Source: JAXGZG01 sp040771825 (GTDB taxonomy: Bacteria > Bacillota > Sulfobacillia > Fermentithermobacillales > Fermentithermobacillaceae). From it: 64,000 bases of DNA. The notes under the pieces were generated by a model that saw only the letters and a program-made list of their open reading frames with translations, was not told where the DNA came from and ran no database searches. The translations under genes and the position numbers were made by a program. Of this stretch, positions 41,852 through 50,087 are shown in pieces; position 1 is the stretch's first letter, and each line of letters begins with the position of its first letter. The DNA is taken from the NCBI GenBank assembly GCA_040771825.1, contig JAXGZG010000001.1, forward strand, positions 310,001 to 374,000, in the 5' to 3' direction.

Positions 41852-42466
41852 ATGAAGCGAGAGATTCCGCTAGTAATCGCTGTTCTGTCCGGCCTTACGT
41901 ACATTGCGGCTCATTACTTTACGATTCCCGCAGTTGCCGATTCAAAGGCCGTACTGGATAAGTGGTTTGTCATCGTAACAGGATTTGGCTGCCTTGTGGG
42001 CCTTTTCAACCTCACAAAGATTCATCTCAGGAACATAAGGCTCCGCAGGTCCAACTGGGAAGTCAGCGTGGTCTTGCTTTTGGTTATGTTCGGGACTGCC
42101 ATTATAGGTGTTCTCGGGGTGAATGACGGGAAAGCTCTCACCTTTGTTTACAACAGTGTTATCGCTCCCTTGGATTCGACTATGAGTGCACTCTTGGTGT
42201 TTTATTTAGGAGCCGCCACCTACCGAGTTTTTCGGGCCAAGAACCTCGAATCCACTCTTCTGTTGGTAGCGGGCATCATCGTGATGCTGGGGCAGTCACC
42301 TGTAGGGGCTGCTTTGTCAACCCGCATACCGGTATTGTCCCAGTGGCTGTTGGACGTTCCCAACGCAGGGGCTATGCGGGGCATTCTCATATCCGCGAGC
42401 ATTGGGGCCGTATCTCAGGCTCTCAGAGTAGTACTAGGTATCGAGCATAGATATTTGGCGGCGTAA
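41852..42466 (+). CDS. Polytopic membrane protein, cassette II gene B
   Basis: A 204-residue membrane protein with about six helices, paralogous to 10164-10790 (YRVFRAKN, VPNAGAMRGI, LRVVLGIEHRYL). ATG at 41852 follows CAAGGAGG. A longer frame from 41771 would overlap gene A and lacks a site. The function is unknown. Confidence 0.75.
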   Translation: MKREIPLVIAVLSGLTYIAAHYFTIPAVADSKAVLDKWFVIVTGFGCLVGLFNLTKIHLRNIRLRRSNWEVSVVLLLVMFGTAIIGVLGVNDGKALTFVYNSVIAPLDSTMSALLVFYLGAATYRVFRAKNLESTLLLVAGIIVMLGQSPVGAALSTRIPVLSQWLLDVPNAGAMRGILISASIGAVSQALRVVLGIEHRYLAA

Positions 42467-42478
42467 GGAGGGTTTGGA

Positions 42479-43357
42479 TTGAGCGCCTCAAGTAATGTGG
42501 CCGGTGGAGTTGGAAGACCGCGGTTCTTATCCCAAAACCTTGATCGCGTACTCTACGTCTTGATCATCGTTTGCGTCGTATACGCTACCATCTGGCCGCT
42601 TGGTCTTCCTGTGCCTATCAGCAAGGAGACTAGGGATCTGTACGATTTTATTGAACAGATACCGGCCGGAAGTGCAGTGTATTTAGGTTTCGACTATGAA
42701 GCATCTGGTATTGCCGAGATGGAGCCCTGTGCCAATGCGCTTGTAAGGCACTGTTTCTCCAAAGACCTGAGGCTAATCTGTGCAGGGCTGACCGCCCCGG
42801 CCAGCGACCTCATAAAACGCGTGATGAATGCTGTTTCCGATGACTATCCCGATAAAGAGTACGGGGTTGACTGGGTGAACCTTGGATACAGGCCCGGTTG
42901 GGAAGTGGCGTTGGAAGCCATGACGGTGGATTTTCAGGAAGCTGCCGGCGGTTTGGACTATATTGGAAACCGCATTGAGGGTTTTCAGATTATGGATCAG
43001 GTTAAGTCGTTGAAGGACGTAGCTTTAGCTGTCTCCATAGGGTCTATGAGGGAAGGCATCGCCCGGTATGTGCAGATCATTGGGAGCCCTCTGGGAGTTC
43101 CGGTTACGGGTTGCTGCTCCGGTGTGACAATTCCTGAGCTTGTTCCGCTGTATCGGGCCGGGCAATTGAAGGGCTTTTTGAAGGGTCTAGCTGGGGCCGC
43201 TGAATACGAGAACTTGATAAAGAGGCCCGGCATAGCGTCTGCCGGAATGGATGCCCAGAGCTTGACTCACTTGCTCCTCATCCTGTTCGCATGCATCGGC
43301 AACCTTCAGTACTTCCTTTCACGAAAGGGCGATGGGGAGGGTAGTTCCAATGTCTAG
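42479..43357 (+). CDS. Membrane-anchored domain protein, cassette II gene C
   Basis: A 292-residue protein with N-terminal helix (~20-42), soluble domain and C-terminal helix (~265-282). It is paralogous to 10803-11627, sharing LDRVLYVL, PLGLPV, GQLKGFLKGLAGAAEYENL and GMDAQSLTHLL. TTG at 42479 follows AAGGAGGG, 12 bases after gene B, the same arrangement as in cassette I. Its stop overlaps gene D by eight bases. Confidence 0.75.
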   Translation: MSASSNVAGGVGRPRFLSQNLDRVLYVLIIVCVVYATIWPLGLPVPISKETRDLYDFIEQIPAGSAVYLGFDYEASGIAEMEPCANALVRHCFSKDLRLICAGLTAPASDLIKRVMNAVSDDYPDKEYGVDWVNLGYRPGWEVALEAMTVDFQEAAGGLDYIGNRIEGFQIMDQVKSLKDVALAVSIGSMREGIARYVQIIGSPLGVPVTGCCSGVTIPELVPLYRAGQLKGFLKGLAGAAEYENLIKRPGIASAGMDAQSLTHLLLILFACIGNLQYFLSRKGDGEGSSNV

Positions 43358-43970
43358 GGATCCCGGAGTATGGCTGGCTGTCTTTTTCACCTTGTCGGTT
43401 TTCAGCAGCATCTTTAAGGAAAACCGCGCTTTCTACCTGGCGGAGCACGTCTTCGTTGGAGCAACTTCGGGGTACTTTGTGGCTTCAACGTACGCGACTT
43501 GCATCAAACCTACCGTGGTTGTGGATGTTTTGGAAAAGGGGCGGTGGACGTATTTCATTCCCATAGTCCTAGGTCTCTTGTTCTACGCCCGGTTTTCTAG
43601 AAAACACCAGTGGCTGTCTAGATATCCTGTGGCTCTGACCACGGGAGTTGGAGCAGGTGTGGTTTTGACCAAGATGTGGAAACCCATGGTGCTTGACCAA
43701 ATAGCATCCACTATGAAGGTATCAATGACAGGAGTAGGGCCAGTTGTGAACGCCGTTCTGCTGGCTGTCGCAATGCTTGGTACGCTATCGTTTTTCCTCT
43801 TTACTTTCAAACCCAGCGGAGTTCTAGCCGTGAGTTCGAAATTCGGGCGCTATATTATGATGGTGGCTTTCGGGACAGTCTTCGGCACCACCGTCATGGC
43901 TAGAACATCAACTTTCATTGGAAGGGTGGCCTTCTTGGTTCAAACATGGCTTGGGGTAATGCCGCGATAG
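43350..43970 (+). CDS. Polytopic membrane protein, cassette II gene D
   Basis: A 206-residue membrane protein with about six helices, paralogous to 11624-12220 (PGVWLAVFFTL, ENRAFYLAEHVFVG, LDQIASTMK, MMVAFGTVFGTTVMARTSTF). ATG at 43350 follows GGGGAGGG inside gene C; the earlier ATG at 43332 overlaps that site. It is the last gene of the operon, followed by a terminator. Confidence 0.75.
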   Translation: MSRDPGVWLAVFFTLSVFSSIFKENRAFYLAEHVFVGATSGYFVASTYATCIKPTVVVDVLEKGRWTYFIPIVLGLLFYARFSRKHQWLSRYPVALTTGVGAGVVLTKMWKPMVLDQIASTMKVSMTGVGPVVNAVLLAVAMLGTLSFFLFTFKPSGVLAVSSKFGRYIMMVAFGTVFGTTVMARTSTFIGRVAFLVQTWLGVMPR

Positions 43971-43995
43971 GTTACGTGTGAGTTTGTCGGAAACA

Positions 43996-44040
43996 GGGAA
44001 AAGGGCTTTGGACTTCGCGATTCTTCCAGGCCCTTTTTCC
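43996..44040 (+). terminator. Intrinsic terminator of the cassette II operon
   Basis: GGGAAAAGGGCT pairs with GGCCCTTTTTCC across an 18-base loop, ending in a T-rich 3' arm, about 27 bases after the last cassette gene. Confidence 0.65.
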
Positions 44041-44104
44041 TGCCAAGAGCACTCCAAGGAGTAGCAGCGCGGCAGCGGACAAAATGTACTGTGGTCAACC
44101 CAGG

Positions 44105-44345
44105 GACCGGAAGAAATGTCCGGTGATGGAGGCGGGGACCGGACAAAAACGGATGCCGGAGCGGCAAACCGGATAAATGTTCCGCTAGTCAGCCCCGGGA
44201 CCGGAAGAAATGTCGGGTGGCAAACCCGGGGACCGGACAAAAACGGATGCCGGAGCGGCAAACCGGACAAATGCTCCGCTAGTCAGCCCCGGGACCGGAA
44301 GAAATGTCGGTGACAAACCCGGGGACCGGACAAAAACGGATGCTC
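44105..44345 (+). repeat. 94-bp tandem repeat array, about 2.5 copies
   Basis: GACCGGAAGAAATGTC begins at 44105, 44199 and 44293, giving a period of exactly 94 bases. Each unit also holds GGGGACCGGACAAAAACG and ATGCCGGAGCGGCAAACCGG. Later copies are nearly identical. A related, more degenerate stretch lies in the opposite orientation at 5889-6012. 94 is not a multiple of three and no protein is supported. The rest of the 43971-44492 gap shows only the terminator above. Confidence 0.8.
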
Positions 44346-44492
44346 ATCGAAAGCGCGGGCAGAACGGCGCGGCGGTGTTAACGTATCCCCCTTTTCGAGG
44401 TCACCGCTCTTGAACTTCCACCTCCCTCCACGCAGGAAATTCGACTCTCTGTGTCAAATCTCCCTAAGGCAAGACAGGGGAGGAATGCACAT

Positions 44493-45134
44493 ATGATTAT
44501 CCAAGCTTTGATGACCCCTAGACCCGAGGTACACTGGGTTAGTTCCACCGACACTCTAGAGAAGGCGCTCAACGATCTTGAAAACCATGGGTTTACGACT
44601 CTCCCGGTCTTGGACGGGGGCCGATTTCTAGGTGTCATAACCAGAAGGATCATCTTCGAGACGTTCTTCAAAGGCCAAGAGCCAGATCGCAAGAGGTTCT
44701 TAGCGGAAAACCTAGTCAAAGACCATATCATCACCGAAGTTCAGGTGGCGCACAGCACCGATCTCCTTGATGAGGTCCTGTTCAAGTTCCTTGACTCTCG
44801 GTACGACTTCCTTCCTGTGCTGTCCGCCGACAGGTTCATGGGCATTGTGACTAGGAACAGCATGCTCAACGCCTTTATCAAGGGCGCCGGACTCGACAAG
44901 TCAGCCCATCGCATCGCCATCTTGATAAACGACTTCAAGGGGGCCCTTGCGAAGCTCACCGCCCTCATTTCTAACCAAGACGCCGATATCCTGGGCATCG
45001 TCTCCTTTGACCCAGAGGTCATGAATCTGAAGTTTGTGGAAATCACCGTGAGCACCGAGCATTTTAAGCGGCTCGTGGAGGTGCTAGCTCTAAACGGTTT
45101 CAACGTTAGGGAAGCAAGGATGGCTAAGCGATAG
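44493..45134 (+). CDS. CBS-pair and ACT-like domain protein (AcuB type)
   Basis: A 213-residue cytoplasmic sensor-like protein: two CBS motifs (residues ~5-60 from ALMTPRPEV, and ~70-125 ending FMGIVTRNSML) and a C-terminal ACT-like domain (~135-210, HRIAILINDFKGALAKLTALI). CBS pairs bind adenine nucleotides and ACT domains bind small ligands such as amino acids; the partner is unknown. ATG at 44493 follows GGGGAGGA. The upstream GTG at 44451 has no site. Confidence 0.85.
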   Translation: MIIQALMTPRPEVHWVSSTDTLEKALNDLENHGFTTLPVLDGGRFLGVITRRIIFETFFKGQEPDRKRFLAENLVKDHIITEVQVAHSTDLLDEVLFKFLDSRYDFLPVLSADRFMGIVTRNSMLNAFIKGAGLDKSAHRIAILINDFKGALAKLTALISNQDADILGIVSFDPEVMNLKFVEITVSTEHFKRLVEVLALNGFNVREARMAKR

Positions 45135-45225
45135 GTCGGGCTTTGGGGCCAAACCAATCGAGCCTAGCTAAGCCATGCAGTGTTTTCGGGTGTGGACCCG
45201 CACGCGCCACCGTCCCCAAGTGGCA

Positions 45226-45246
45226 TCGGGCAATCTTCCTGCCCGA
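45226..45246. terminator. Small hairpin between CBS protein and GH26-like gene
   Basis: TCGGGCA pairs with TGCCCGA around ATCTTCC. It lies between convergent genes. The T tract is weak, so it is a possible terminator only. Confidence 0.35.
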
Positions 45247-45337
45247 CAGCCACCCATACGGCGGCGTTGCGGGTTTTCTGCGTTAGGCCCCAGATCTAGT
45301 GAGGCCCGTGACGTCTGTAAACCCAGTGCCCCCTTAG

Positions 45338-47116
45338 TCACCGCGGTCCTTGCAGCACGCCGGACGCCTCGAGCCCCTTACGAAACGCCTCCAGGTACTC
45401 GGGCTTCTCATCCAGCCAGTACCTGCGAGCAGGGGTCCCTTTGGTGGCAGGGCGGGGGTCCGGGTCGTAGTAACTCCACCACACGGCAACTTTGATGTTC
45501 TTGTACTTGGGCAAGTTTGCGAACATGTCGTTGATCCACGCTTCCTTGTCCCCGCCCACTGAACTGCAGGCAAACTCGGTTATTATCCACGGAAATTTGG
45601 CGTAGATGTCTTTGTACATGCCCCAGAGCCTGTCATATATCTCGGCGAAAGACCTCCAGCGCTCTCCTGTAACATCCCCGAAGTAGGTGCCAGTGTTGTA
45701 GCCGGTGACACCTATCATGTGTACGTATTGGTTTCCGGGATAGTAGGCGAGGTGGGAGTTCCACTTGCAGGGAGGGAAGTTTACATCGTTGGGGTTGAAG
45801 ATCCAGATAGCGTTATCCACGCCTTCTTCTTGGAAAATCCCGTAAACCCGTATCCATACTTCTATGAAGGTGTCAGGGTCGCACAGCATGAGGTGTCCCG
45901 AGTAACTAACCCATGTGGAGTTCATCTCGTTGTTGAGCCGGAATAGGAATGGGTGCCCGAACTCCTTGGCTTGTCTCGCTAGGGCACGGATCTCGTCGTC
46001 TTTCAGGCCGTCCACAACGTCGAAATTGGGATTCTTCCCGTACATGTCGCCTGCGATTTGGTAGGTGAGCTCGACCACCTTTCCGGCGGCATAGGCCTCA
46101 TTCATTCCGTCTATGGGGAAGTCGTGGCTCAGATAGCGATAGGCAAGTATCACGGGAAACTCGAAGTCCAATTTACTCTCGACTTCCGCTATCTTGTCTT
46201 TGCCCTTCTGCGTAAACGCATTGGGCGTGAAAAAGCCCCAGAGCAGGCTATCTGACGCCGCAATACTTTCGTAGAGTGCTTTCGTCTCATCGTTCCATTT
46301 GGGGAGCAGCGGTTCAAGCTGCAGGCAATATGCGGAATCTCCCAATGGTTCAATTGGCTCAAATGATTCCAGAACCCGCTGGACTTGGTCCTTGTGCTCC
46401 TCAAAGGAGGCCGACCTAAAATGAAACGTATAGTAGGTCAACCCTCGGGTGTTAATGTATGCGTAGGCGTAGGAGTTTTGGGTTCGCGGGCTCCCAGGGG
46501 CAGGCGTTCTTGTGAGGCTGAACAGCCGGACACGCTGCCCTCCAATGTCAGTCCATCTGTCCTCGTGCACGGTCAAGCGGTTTGCTTTCTGATACTCCTT
46601 GTCGGTGATGTACTCGTTAGGGAGTTCGGACAACCACCCGGTAACGTCTCGGTACGGAGAGGTGTCTCTCGAGATCCTAATCTCCATGAGGGGACCGTAG
46701 ACTCTCGTAAAGTCTGGGCTAAGCCGGAAATCGACTTCCATATCGCTTGGGATAGTGATTTTGCAGCCTCTGGGGTAGTCAGTCAGACAATTGCCCGAAG
46801 TCACAGGCTCGATTTTCTTGATATCCTTCCGGAAATCGGGAGATTCCAGAGAAGACAACAGGTAACCGTCCTGGTAGTATCCGGCCCAAGCCGGATGGCC
46901 GCCTTTGTCAGGCGCGGCGGGAAAAGCCTCCGGTTGGGAAGGGTCATCTGCCTGCTGACCCGGGGCGACGGCCTGATGTTCAGTTGTGCACGCAGGAAAG
47001 GACGCAACCATAACAAGCACCATTATGACTGCAAGAATGACGATCCGGCGCAGCGGTAAGTATGGAATTTTTCGAAGTGCGTCGTGTCTGTTGCGATTGG
47101 GCCTTTCTTGATGCAT
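45338..47116 (-). CDS. Lipoprotein with GH26-like glycosidase domain
   Basis: A 592-residue exported protein. A hydrophobic segment (~residues 22-42) ends in FPAC, a lipobox-like cysteine. Residues ~70-270 form an uncharacterised domain. The C-terminal part (~290-585) resembles GH26 (beta-mannanase clan): FLFRLNNEMNSTW holds the likely acid/base Glu and WIITEFAC the likely nucleophile Glu. It may act on a cell-wall or extracellular glycan. ATG at 47116 has GGGGGG nine bases upstream. It is downstream of the two small genes on the same strand. Confidence 0.7.
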   Translation of the reverse strand: MHQERPNRNRHDALRKIPYLPLRRIVILAVIMVLVMVASFPACTTEHQAVAPGQQADDPSQPEAFPAAPDKGGHPAWAGYYQDGYLLSSLESPDFRKDIKKIEPVTSGNCLTDYPRGCKITIPSDMEVDFRLSPDFTRVYGPLMEIRISRDTSPYRDVTGWLSELPNEYITDKEYQKANRLTVHEDRWTDIGGQRVRLFSLTRTPAPGSPRTQNSYAYAYINTRGLTYYTFHFRSASFEEHKDQVQRVLESFEPIEPLGDSAYCLQLEPLLPKWNDETKALYESIAASDSLLWGFFTPNAFTQKGKDKIAEVESKLDFEFPVILAYRYLSHDFPIDGMNEAYAAGKVVELTYQIAGDMYGKNPNFDVVDGLKDDEIRALARQAKEFGHPFLFRLNNEMNSTWVSYSGHLMLCDPDTFIEVWIRVYGIFQEEGVDNAIWIFNPNDVNFPPCKWNSHLAYYPGNQYVHMIGVTGYNTGTYFGDVTGERWRSFAEIYDRLWGMYKDIYAKFPWIITEFACSSVGGDKEAWINDMFANLPKYKNIKVAVWWSYYDPDPRPATKGTPARRYWLDEKPEYLEAFRKGLEASGVLQGPR

Positions 47117-47211
47117 CTACGGTGCCCCCCAATTCATCCCTGACAACTGTTTCTATGGTCTCTCGGCAATACCTCTTGCATGCTCGGTGAAGGCTTCGAT
47201 ATCCCGCAGTA

Positions 47212-47538
47212 CTAGGACTCCAATGCCTCCTCCAAAAGCGTTTTCGTCTCAACTAAGGTTGACGTATCGGCGTAGTTGGTATGGTTCTGGAGGATGAACG
47301 ACAGCGTGTTGCTCTGGACACGTTCTATCTCTGACACGGCGGAGAGTACATCCCGCGACATCGCTCTAAGTTCGGCCAGCACCTGCATGGAGTTAACGTT
47401 CTGCAAGGACAAGCGATCGATTTTGTGGGCTATGGAGTTCAGAAGACTGGCCAAACCAAGTTCTTTTGCGGCGATGGCAGTTATCAGTTGCGCTACCTCC
47501 GGGTCGATGGGGAACACCTCCGTTTCGTCGGTCAGCAC
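47212..47538 (-). CDS. Small protein, paralog of 47614-47940
   Basis: A 108-residue mostly helical protein. The segment AKELGLASLLNSIAHKIDRL parallels MEEQALAHLINAEAEKVQQV of its neighbour. That ELxLAxxINAEAEK pattern is familiar from short spore-coat or exosporium-associated proteins of Bacillota (recollection, not checked). The start is uncertain: GTG at 47538 has no ribosome binding site and lies in a 12-bp hairpin, whereas GGAGGTG is found six bases before an in-frame ATC at about 47508. The function is unknown. Confidence 0.6.
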   Translation of the reverse strand: MLTDETEVFPIDPEVAQLITAIAAKELGLASLLNSIAHKIDRLSLQNVNSMQVLAELRAMSRDVLSAVSEIERVQSNTLSFILQNHTNYADTSTLVETKTLLEEALES

Positions 47539-47573
47539 GGGGTCCGTACTTTGGTTTGCAGCCCCGTGCTGAC
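47531..47573 (-). terminator. 12-bp hairpin between the small paralogous genes
   Basis: GTCAGCACGGGG at 47531-47542 pairs perfectly with 47562-47573 across a 19-base loop. In the minus direction it follows the stop of the 47614-47940 gene and overlaps the GTG at 47538. It could end the upstream transcript or mask that start. Confidence 0.6.
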
Positions 47574-47613
47574 ATCGGCTGTCTTTGGGGCCAACTCCGC
47601 CTAGAACCTGAGC

Positions 47614-47940
47614 CTAAGCGTCATCTTCACCATCGTCACAAGTCTTGTAGTCTGGAATCGAATGCGCGGCTAGAACCGTTTGGAGTTTCCGAAGAAGTCG
47701 CTCTTCCTTCTCCGACGCAAACTTAACTACTTCGGCCACAGAACGGTTAATCTCCGACACCTCGTTAGCGCTAACCGGGCCGGCGATTCCCGACCTGACA
47801 ACTTGCTGAACCTTTTCGGCTTCGGCGTTGATCAGATGGGCCAGGGCCTGCTCCTCCATGATGATGGTCTGGATGAGCAGTCCGATGAGGTTCTTGCGAG
47901 ACGGCGGACAGGGCATCTTCGGGAAAGTAGGCATACCCAC
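47614..47940 (-). CDS. Small protein with INAEAEK motif, likely spore-associated family
   Basis: A 108-residue protein: a proline-rich start (MGMPTFPKMPCPPSRKN), a helical core with IIMEEQALAHLINAEAEKVQ, and an acidic C-terminus (CDDGEDD). GTG at 47940 is six bases after GGGAGGTG; an earlier GTG at 47949 lies inside that site. Together with 47212-47538 it forms a divergent duplicate pair. Membership in a spore surface family is an inference from the motif. Confidence 0.65.
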   Translation of the reverse strand: MGMPTFPKMPCPPSRKNLIGLLIQTIIMEEQALAHLINAEAEKVQQVVRSGIAGPVSANEVSEINRSVAEVVKFASEKEERLLRKLQTVLAAHSIPDYKTCDDGEDDA

Positions 47941-48044
47941 GGATTTCACCTCCCAGATAGGATATCTGGGACATTGTATGAGTTAACATAACGCAGCGTG
48001 ACTGTTAACTTACTTAGCTGAAGCTATACAGAGATGAAGCTACG

Positions 48045-48083
48045 TGAGGAACGCAAAACGGAGGGAGTCCCGTAACTCCCTCC
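48045..48083 (-). terminator. Intrinsic terminator of pepF
   Basis: On the minus strand CGGAGGGAGT pairs with ACTCCCTCCG and is followed by TTTTGCGTTCC. It lies 36 bases after the pepF stop. Confidence 0.85.
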
Positions 48084-48119
48084 GACGCACTTAGGTAGTT
48101 TCAGCCGAGAGCCGCTTAT

Positions 48120-49910
48120 CTACTGGAAACTCCTTATGACTTCGTCGATCATAGACCCTACATAGGCCACTGCATTTCTTATGGGGTCGGGTTCTGTCAT
48201 GTCGACACCGGCCATTGCCGCCAGTTCCAAGGGCTTCTTTGTGCCGCCTGCCTTGAGTACATTCACCCATCGCTGTGCCGCAGGCTTTCCTTCTTGTTGG
48301 ATGGCCATAGCGACTGCAGTCCCTATGGTGAGGCCCGCCGAATAGCTGTAAGGGTAGAGGCCGCGGTAGTAGTGAGACTGGCGCATCCACACGAACCTGG
48401 CGCAGTCGTCGATTTCCACTTCGCCGCCCCAGAATTCGTTTAGAATGTCGCCTTGCAGCCTGTTGAGTACCGTGGCTGTGATGGGCTGCCCTCTCTCCGC
48501 CAAGGCGTAAGCACGGCGCTGGAGTTCGCCTTCGATAAGGTGGCGGACCATGTTGTGGTGGTAGCTTTTGATGAACTGCATCAGAAGCCACCTGCGAGTT
48601 CGAACGTCCGTGGTGTTGGCCAGGATGTAGTTGCCCACGATGATCTCGTTGGCTGTGGAAGGCGCCTCTATGAAGAACATCGTCGGCCGAGTGTTAACTA
48701 GACGCTGGTATCTCTGAGCCATAACGCCCTGACCTGCGTGGCCTAGCTCGTGAGACAGAGTGACAGCGCTTCTGAGGCTATCGGTCCAGGTCAATGAGAT
48801 GTACGGATGGACGCCGTAGACTGAACTGCAGAAGGCTCCAGTCTGCTTGCCGATGTTGTCCGCCCTGTCCACCCACCGGTTTCTAAGACCGGTCGCGATC
48901 ACGTCCGTGTACTCCGGCCCTAAAACCGATAGACCGTTGATGATAATTTCGGAGCCTTCCTCGTAGGTGGTTTTGGGCTCAAAGTGCGGATCCAAAGGCG
49001 CTTCGATATCAGAGTACAGCATCTTGTCTAGCCCCAGAATACCCTTTCTGAACTGCGCGTAGCGCCGCATGTGAGGCGCCAGCTCAGAAAAGATGATGTC
49101 ATGGAGGCCATTGTAGATATCTATGGTAACATCCTGGCTGTCTAAAAGCATGTGAATGGCCGACGGATACCCGCGGTGCTTGGCCATGATGACGTTTTTC
49201 TTCACTTCGGTACCCCAAGTCGTACCGTAGGTGTTTTGGTACGCCCGCAGAACCTTTGCGTGGGCAAAGTGAGCTTTTCTTCGGAGAATGGGATCTGCAG
49301 CGCTCTCGTACCGCCCCATTGACATCGGCATGAGGTTGCCCTTTTCGTCTTCAACAGGTTCCCAGGGAATATCAGCGGTTCTTGATCTCTCGTAAACCGC
49401 CGAAGGACCACCCAGAACCTCCCCCAAGGACGCCAGCACTTTTTCGGTTTCGGGGGTCAGTCGATGGGGCTTCTGCTCGATCATTCTCTCGATGTAGATG
49501 CGGAACGGCTCCAGTTCCGGCTCCTGGTCAAGATAACTTCGGAGAGTGCCTTGGGGCAGGCTGAGCGCTTCTGACTCTATGAAAGAAGTCTCTGCCCGGA
49601 TTCTGGTTCCAAGCGCTGCTGCACGCCCTGCCATGGCTTGGGTGGCCGGATTGGTGCCGTCAACGGCGTTGTGCAGATGGGCATAAGCGCCTACTTTGGC
49701 CATCTTCTTAGTTAGGGCTTCCGACGCTTTAAGGCACTCTAGAAGCACCTTAGCCCCTTCATGGAGCCGGCCTGCGTATTGGGTAACCGTTCCCACGAGC
49801 CCCGCCACAGCCCCCAGTTCAGCCTCCCATTTCTCTGGGGTGGGGAAGATATGGGTAAGATTCCAAGTGAGTTCTTCCGGAACCTTTGCCCGCGCGAACC
49901 GTTCTTGCAT
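48120..49910 (-). CDS. pepF: Oligoendopeptidase F (M3 family)
   Basis: A 596-residue zinc oligopeptidase. The HExxH site is SHELGHAGQG (near residue 390), followed by the third ligand region FIEAPSTANEI. The N-terminal helical M3 region WNLTHIFPTPEKWE is typical. It cleaves short peptides (about 7-17 residues) in the cytoplasm. ATG at 49910 follows CGAGGAGGGTCACT. It is a single gene ended by the terminator at 48045-48083, and adds to the peptidase-rich content of the window. Confidence 0.95.
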   Translation of the reverse strand: MQERFARAKVPEELTWNLTHIFPTPEKWEAELGAVAGLVGTVTQYAGRLHEGAKVLLECLKASEALTKKMAKVGAYAHLHNAVDGTNPATQAMAGRAAALGTRIRAETSFIESEALSLPQGTLRSYLDQEPELEPFRIYIERMIEQKPHRLTPETEKVLASLGEVLGGPSAVYERSRTADIPWEPVEDEKGNLMPMSMGRYESAADPILRRKAHFAHAKVLRAYQNTYGTTWGTEVKKNVIMAKHRGYPSAIHMLLDSQDVTIDIYNGLHDIIFSELAPHMRRYAQFRKGILGLDKMLYSDIEAPLDPHFEPKTTYEEGSEIIINGLSVLGPEYTDVIATGLRNRWVDRADNIGKQTGAFCSSVYGVHPYISLTWTDSLRSAVTLSHELGHAGQGVMAQRYQRLVNTRPTMFFIEAPSTANEIIVGNYILANTTDVRTRRWLLMQFIKSYHHNMVRHLIEGELQRRAYALAERGQPITATVLNRLQGDILNEFWGGEVEIDDCARFVWMRQSHYYRGLYPYSYSAGLTIGTAVAMAIQQEGKPAAQRWVNVLKAGGTKKPLELAAMAGVDMTEPDPIRNAVAYVGSMIDEVIRSFQ

Positions 49911-50087
49911 AGTGACCCTCCTCGCTGGGATACTTCAATGCCAAAAGCGCCAATCCTTCTCAACAAGAGCCACAAGCGTGACTTTTGCGATGATTTGGAT
50001 GTTTGGCATAGATTGACCGCCCGGTTCTGAAACCACCCCCTCTCACGTACATGAAAATGGGGTTATGCGGACTTGGGGAGAACCAAA

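Noticed and set aside
44105..44345. Regular repeats considered as a CRISPR array
   Set aside because: The whole 94-bp unit is repeated, with no unique spacers, and no cas genes are present.
45175..45495. 106-codon plus-strand frame between the CBS gene and the GH26-like gene
   Set aside because: It runs antisense into the GH26-like coding region, has an arginine/proline-rich random look and no start signals.
46980..47252. 90-codon minus-strand frame overlapping the 5' end of the GH26-like gene
   Set aside because: It is out of frame with the lipoprotein signal sequence, lacks a ribosome binding site and resembles no protein.
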